From Teichococcus vastitatis (GTDB lineage Bacteria > Pseudomonadota > Alphaproteobacteria > Acetobacterales > Acetobacteraceae), in assembly GCF_003604215.1 (NCBI RefSeq), contig NZ_QXGS01000004.1, positions 124,001 through 188,000 on the forward strand: DNA of 64,000 bases. Direction: 5' to 3'. Below the pieces are notes generated by a model. That model was not told where the DNA came from and searched no databases. It was given only the letters and a program-made list of their open reading frames with translations. Of the stretch, positions 62,104 to 64,000 are shown one piece after another (positions within the stretch are counted from its first letter, which is position 1; each line of letters begins with the position of its first letter). A program made the position numbers and the translations under genes.

Positions 62104-63093
62104 TTATTCGGCGCGGATGTTGTGCTCGCGGATGATGGCTCCCCAGCGGGCCCGGTCCGCCTCGATGTGCCGCTGGAAGTCGTCGCGCGTGCCGCCGATG
62201 CGCATCAGCCCGTTCTCGGTGAAGCGGCGCTGCACCTCGGGCGAGGCCAGGGCGCGGTTCAGCTCGGCGTTCCAGCGGTCGACGATGGCCTGCGGCGTGC
62301 CGCCTGGCACCACCACGCCGAACCAGCTGGGGATCACGAAGCCCGGCAATCCATCCTTCGAGATCACCGGCAGCTCCGGCATCAGCGGCGAGGCGGCTTG
62401 TGCGCCGTAGGCCACGGCACGCAGCCCTCCGTCGCGGATCTGGCCGATGAATTCCGGCATGTTGCCGAACATCACGTCGACCCGCCCGCTGGAGATGTCG
62501 AGAATGGCCGGCGCGCCGCCCCGGTAGGGCACCTGGGTGATCTGGGACCCGGTCAGGGCGGCGAACAGGATGCAGGAGAGTTGCTGGCTGGAACCGGCGC
62601 CCACCGTGGCGCAGCTCAGATTGCGCCCGCGCTCCTTGCCGAGCCGTGCCACATCCTGCCAGCTCCGAATCTCCGAGCGCGGCCCGGTGACGAGGATGTT
62701 GTACACTGAGGCGATGTTGGCGACGGGCACGAGATCCTTCTGCACGTCGTAGGGCAGGCTCTGCATCTGCGGCGTGATGGTCAGGATCCCCATCGAGGCC
62801 AGCAACAGGGTGTGGCCGTCGGGCGCGCTGCGGGCCAGCTCCTGCGTCGCGACGACGCCGCCGGCGCCGGTCCGGTTCTCGACGATGACGTTCTGGCCGA
62901 TCTGCTTCCCCAGCTGCTCGGCCAGGATCCGGCCGATCAGGTCGGAGGTGCCGCCGGGCGCGAACGGATTGAGGAACCGGATCTCGCGGGCCGGGAAGCC
63001 CGGCTCGGCGGCGCGGGCCGCAAGGGGAGCGCAGGCCGCGAGGGCGACGAGCGCGAGGCGGCGGAGCAGGCCCCGCCCGGTATGCTGTGTCAT
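62104..63093 (-). CDS. Bug-family (tripartite tricarboxylate transporter) receptor
   Basis: Periplasmic solute receptor of 329 residues with signal peptide MTQHTGRGLLRRLALVALAA. Bug landmarks are FPAREIRFLNPFAPGGTSD, VENRTGAGGVVATQELA, APDGHTLLLASMG and VPYRGGAPAILDISSGRVD. Such receptors bind carboxylates or amides; many are orphans without TctAB membrane partners, as here. GGAGG precedes ATG 63093. It shares a strand and a 58-base gap with the enolase-superfamily gene, whose substrate it may bind. Confidence 0.93.
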   Translation of the reverse strand: MTQHTGRGLLRRLALVALAACAPLAARAAEPGFPAREIRFLNPFAPGGTSDLIGRILAEQLGKQIGQNVIVENRTGAGGVVATQELARSAPDGHTLLLASMGILTITPQMQSLPYDVQKDLVPVANIASVYNILVTGPRSEIRSWQDVARLGKERGRNLSCATVGAGSSQQLSCILFAALTGSQITQVPYRGGAPAILDISSGRVDVMFGNMPEFIGQIRDGGLRAVAYGAQAASPLMPELPVISKDGLPGFVIPSWFGVVVPGGTPQAIVDRWNAELNRALASPEVQRRFTENGLMRIGGTRDDFQRHIEADRARWGAIIREHNIRAE

Positions 63094-63151
63094 GAACGCC
63101 TCCTGTTGCGTGCGCGCCGCCCTCTGCCGGGGCAGTCGCGCTATTTCGAAT

Positions 63152-64000
63152 TCACACGTAGCCGGGCCCCTCGATCGCGGGATGGGCGCGCAGCCATTCC
63201 TCATCGACCTCCAGGCCGATGCCCGGCGCTTCCGGCGGCCGGACGCAGCCATCCGCGCCGATGCGCCAGGGTTCGCTGACCAGCGCGTCGCGGAACAGGT
63301 TTCCCCGCGACACGTCGGCCTCGAAATATCCGGCATTGTCGATGGCGCAGAGGAAGTGGATGCTGGCCGCCTGGTTCAGCCCGGTCATCGAGCTGTGCGG
63401 ATGCACCGCGATCTTGTGCGCCGAGGCGATGGCCGCGATGCGCAGCGCCTCGGTGATGCCGCCGCATTTCGACAGGTCGGGCTGCCAGATGCCGATGGCG
63501 GCATCCTCCAGCAGCGGCGCGAACTCGAAGCGGGTGAAATGGTTCTCCCCCGCCGCCAGCGGCGTGCGGCCATATCCGCGCGCCGCGGCGTAGTCGTGCC
63601 GGTCATGCGGCGGAAACGGCTCCTCCAGCCAGCCCATCCGCAGCGCGTCCATCGCCGGCATCACGCGCCGCACGTCGGCGAGGCTGTAGGCAGTGTTGGC
63701 ATCGGCCAGGATGTCGATCTCCGGATCGAAGGCCGCGCGGACCGCCTCCATGCGGGCGATGTCCTTCGGCACCGCGTCGCCGATGCGCAGCTTCAGCGCC
63801 CGGTATCCGGCCTCCAGATGCGGCGCGGCCTCCGCCACCAGCTCCTCCGGCGGCTGGTAGCCCAGCGCGACGCCGCCGGCATAGGCCGGCACCGCCCGCG
63901 CCGCGCCGCCCAGGAGCTTGTAGAGCGGCAGGCCCGCCGCCTTGCCGCGGATGTCCCACAGCGCCATGTCGAGCCCCGACATGGCCAGCGCGCAGCCCGC
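63152..64000 (-). CDS. Enolase-superfamily enzyme (mandelate racemase/muconate lactonizing type), 3' part
   Basis: The visible 282 residues are the barrel domain of an MR/MLE enzyme and the frame runs off the right edge. Metal ligands and acid/base residues can be seen in LKLRIGDAV (KxR), ILADANTAYS (Asp), MGWLEEPFPP (Glu) and LAAGENHF (Glu). A late His is in AVHPHSSMTG, which suggests the mandelate racemase subgroup. It probably dehydrates or racemises a sugar acid or other carboxylate delivered by the neighbouring Bug receptor; this pairing is inference. Confidence 0.9.
   Translation of the reverse strand, partial: AGCALAMSGLDMALWDIRGKAAGLPLYKLLGGAARAVPAYAGGVALGYQPPEELVAEAAPHLEAGYRALKLRIGDAVPKDIARMEAVRAAFDPEIDILADANTAYSLADVRRVMPAMDALRMGWLEEPFPPHDRHDYAAARGYGRTPLAAGENHFTRFEFAPLLEDAAIGIWQPDLSKCGGITEALRIAAIASAHKIAVHPHSSMTGLNQAASIHFLCAIDNAGYFEADVSRGNLFRDALVSEPWRIGADGCVRPPEAPGIGLEVDEEWLRAHPAIEGPGYV

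Overview
The window is uniformly GC-rich alphaproteobacterial DNA. Its gene families point to the Acetobacteraceae (a Roseomonas-like member of the Rhodospirillales): a class I NrdA without an N-terminal ATP cone, metZ behind a SAM-II riboswitch, DUF4169, Bug-type solute receptors, and many GTG/TTG starts. The family assignment is inference. No phage, transposase, plasmid or CRISPR genes were seen.

Layout. 1-5.8 kb: 3' end of ychF, a membrane hybrid histidine kinase, dienelactone hydrolase, a 2OG-Fe dioxygenase, and a PRISE-type reductase divergent from an HxlR regulator. 5.9-9.0 kb: a three-gene Fe-complex ABC importer with a Fur-like box. 9.0-16.5 kb: lipoprotein HtrA-type protease, HrpB helicase, ScsB/DsbD-like thiol reductase, amidase, tRNA-Gly(CCC). 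16.6-22.9 kb: sulfur block with SAM-II riboswitch, metZ, TSUP exporter, then (minus strand) 1-Cys peroxiredoxin, cysK and a ThDP enzyme. Between the ThDP gene and yciI lies a 430-base gap with a promoter flanked by two matching dyads, followed by four strong stems: a candidate structured RNA. 23-28.6 kb: SCO1, then a decayed stretch holding a wrecked CPA1 antiporter and a broken cupin gene, then stress and membrane genes. 29-36.9 kb: nrdB, surf1 and nrdA on the minus strand, then a lytic transglycosylase, a lipoprotein, an aldehyde dehydrogenase and an SDR.

37.5-50.9 kb is the most unusual part: a type I secretion island. It has two LuxR-type regulators with degenerate receiver domains, an HlyD-type adaptor, a PrtD-type ABC exporter, two RTX proteins, three further Cys-poor proteins without signal peptides, and a CelD/BcsL-type acyltransferase. 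Four of the putative cargo proteins share an approximately 40-residue segment that I cannot assign to a named domain. No TolC gene is present in the island.

51-64 kb: Tat-type amidohydrolase, AMP nucleosidase, flavin monooxygenase, then a DeoR-controlled operon (HAD phosphatase, PhnD, PhnC, PhnE, PhnE, GlpD) that looks built to import and oxidise a glycerol-3-phosphate-like organophosphate. The HAD, phnD, phnC and glpD genes all carry single-base deletions and two also carry nonsense codons, while deoR and both phnE genes remain open, so the operon appears to be decaying. The window ends with a Bug-family receptor and the 3' part of an enolase-superfamily gene.
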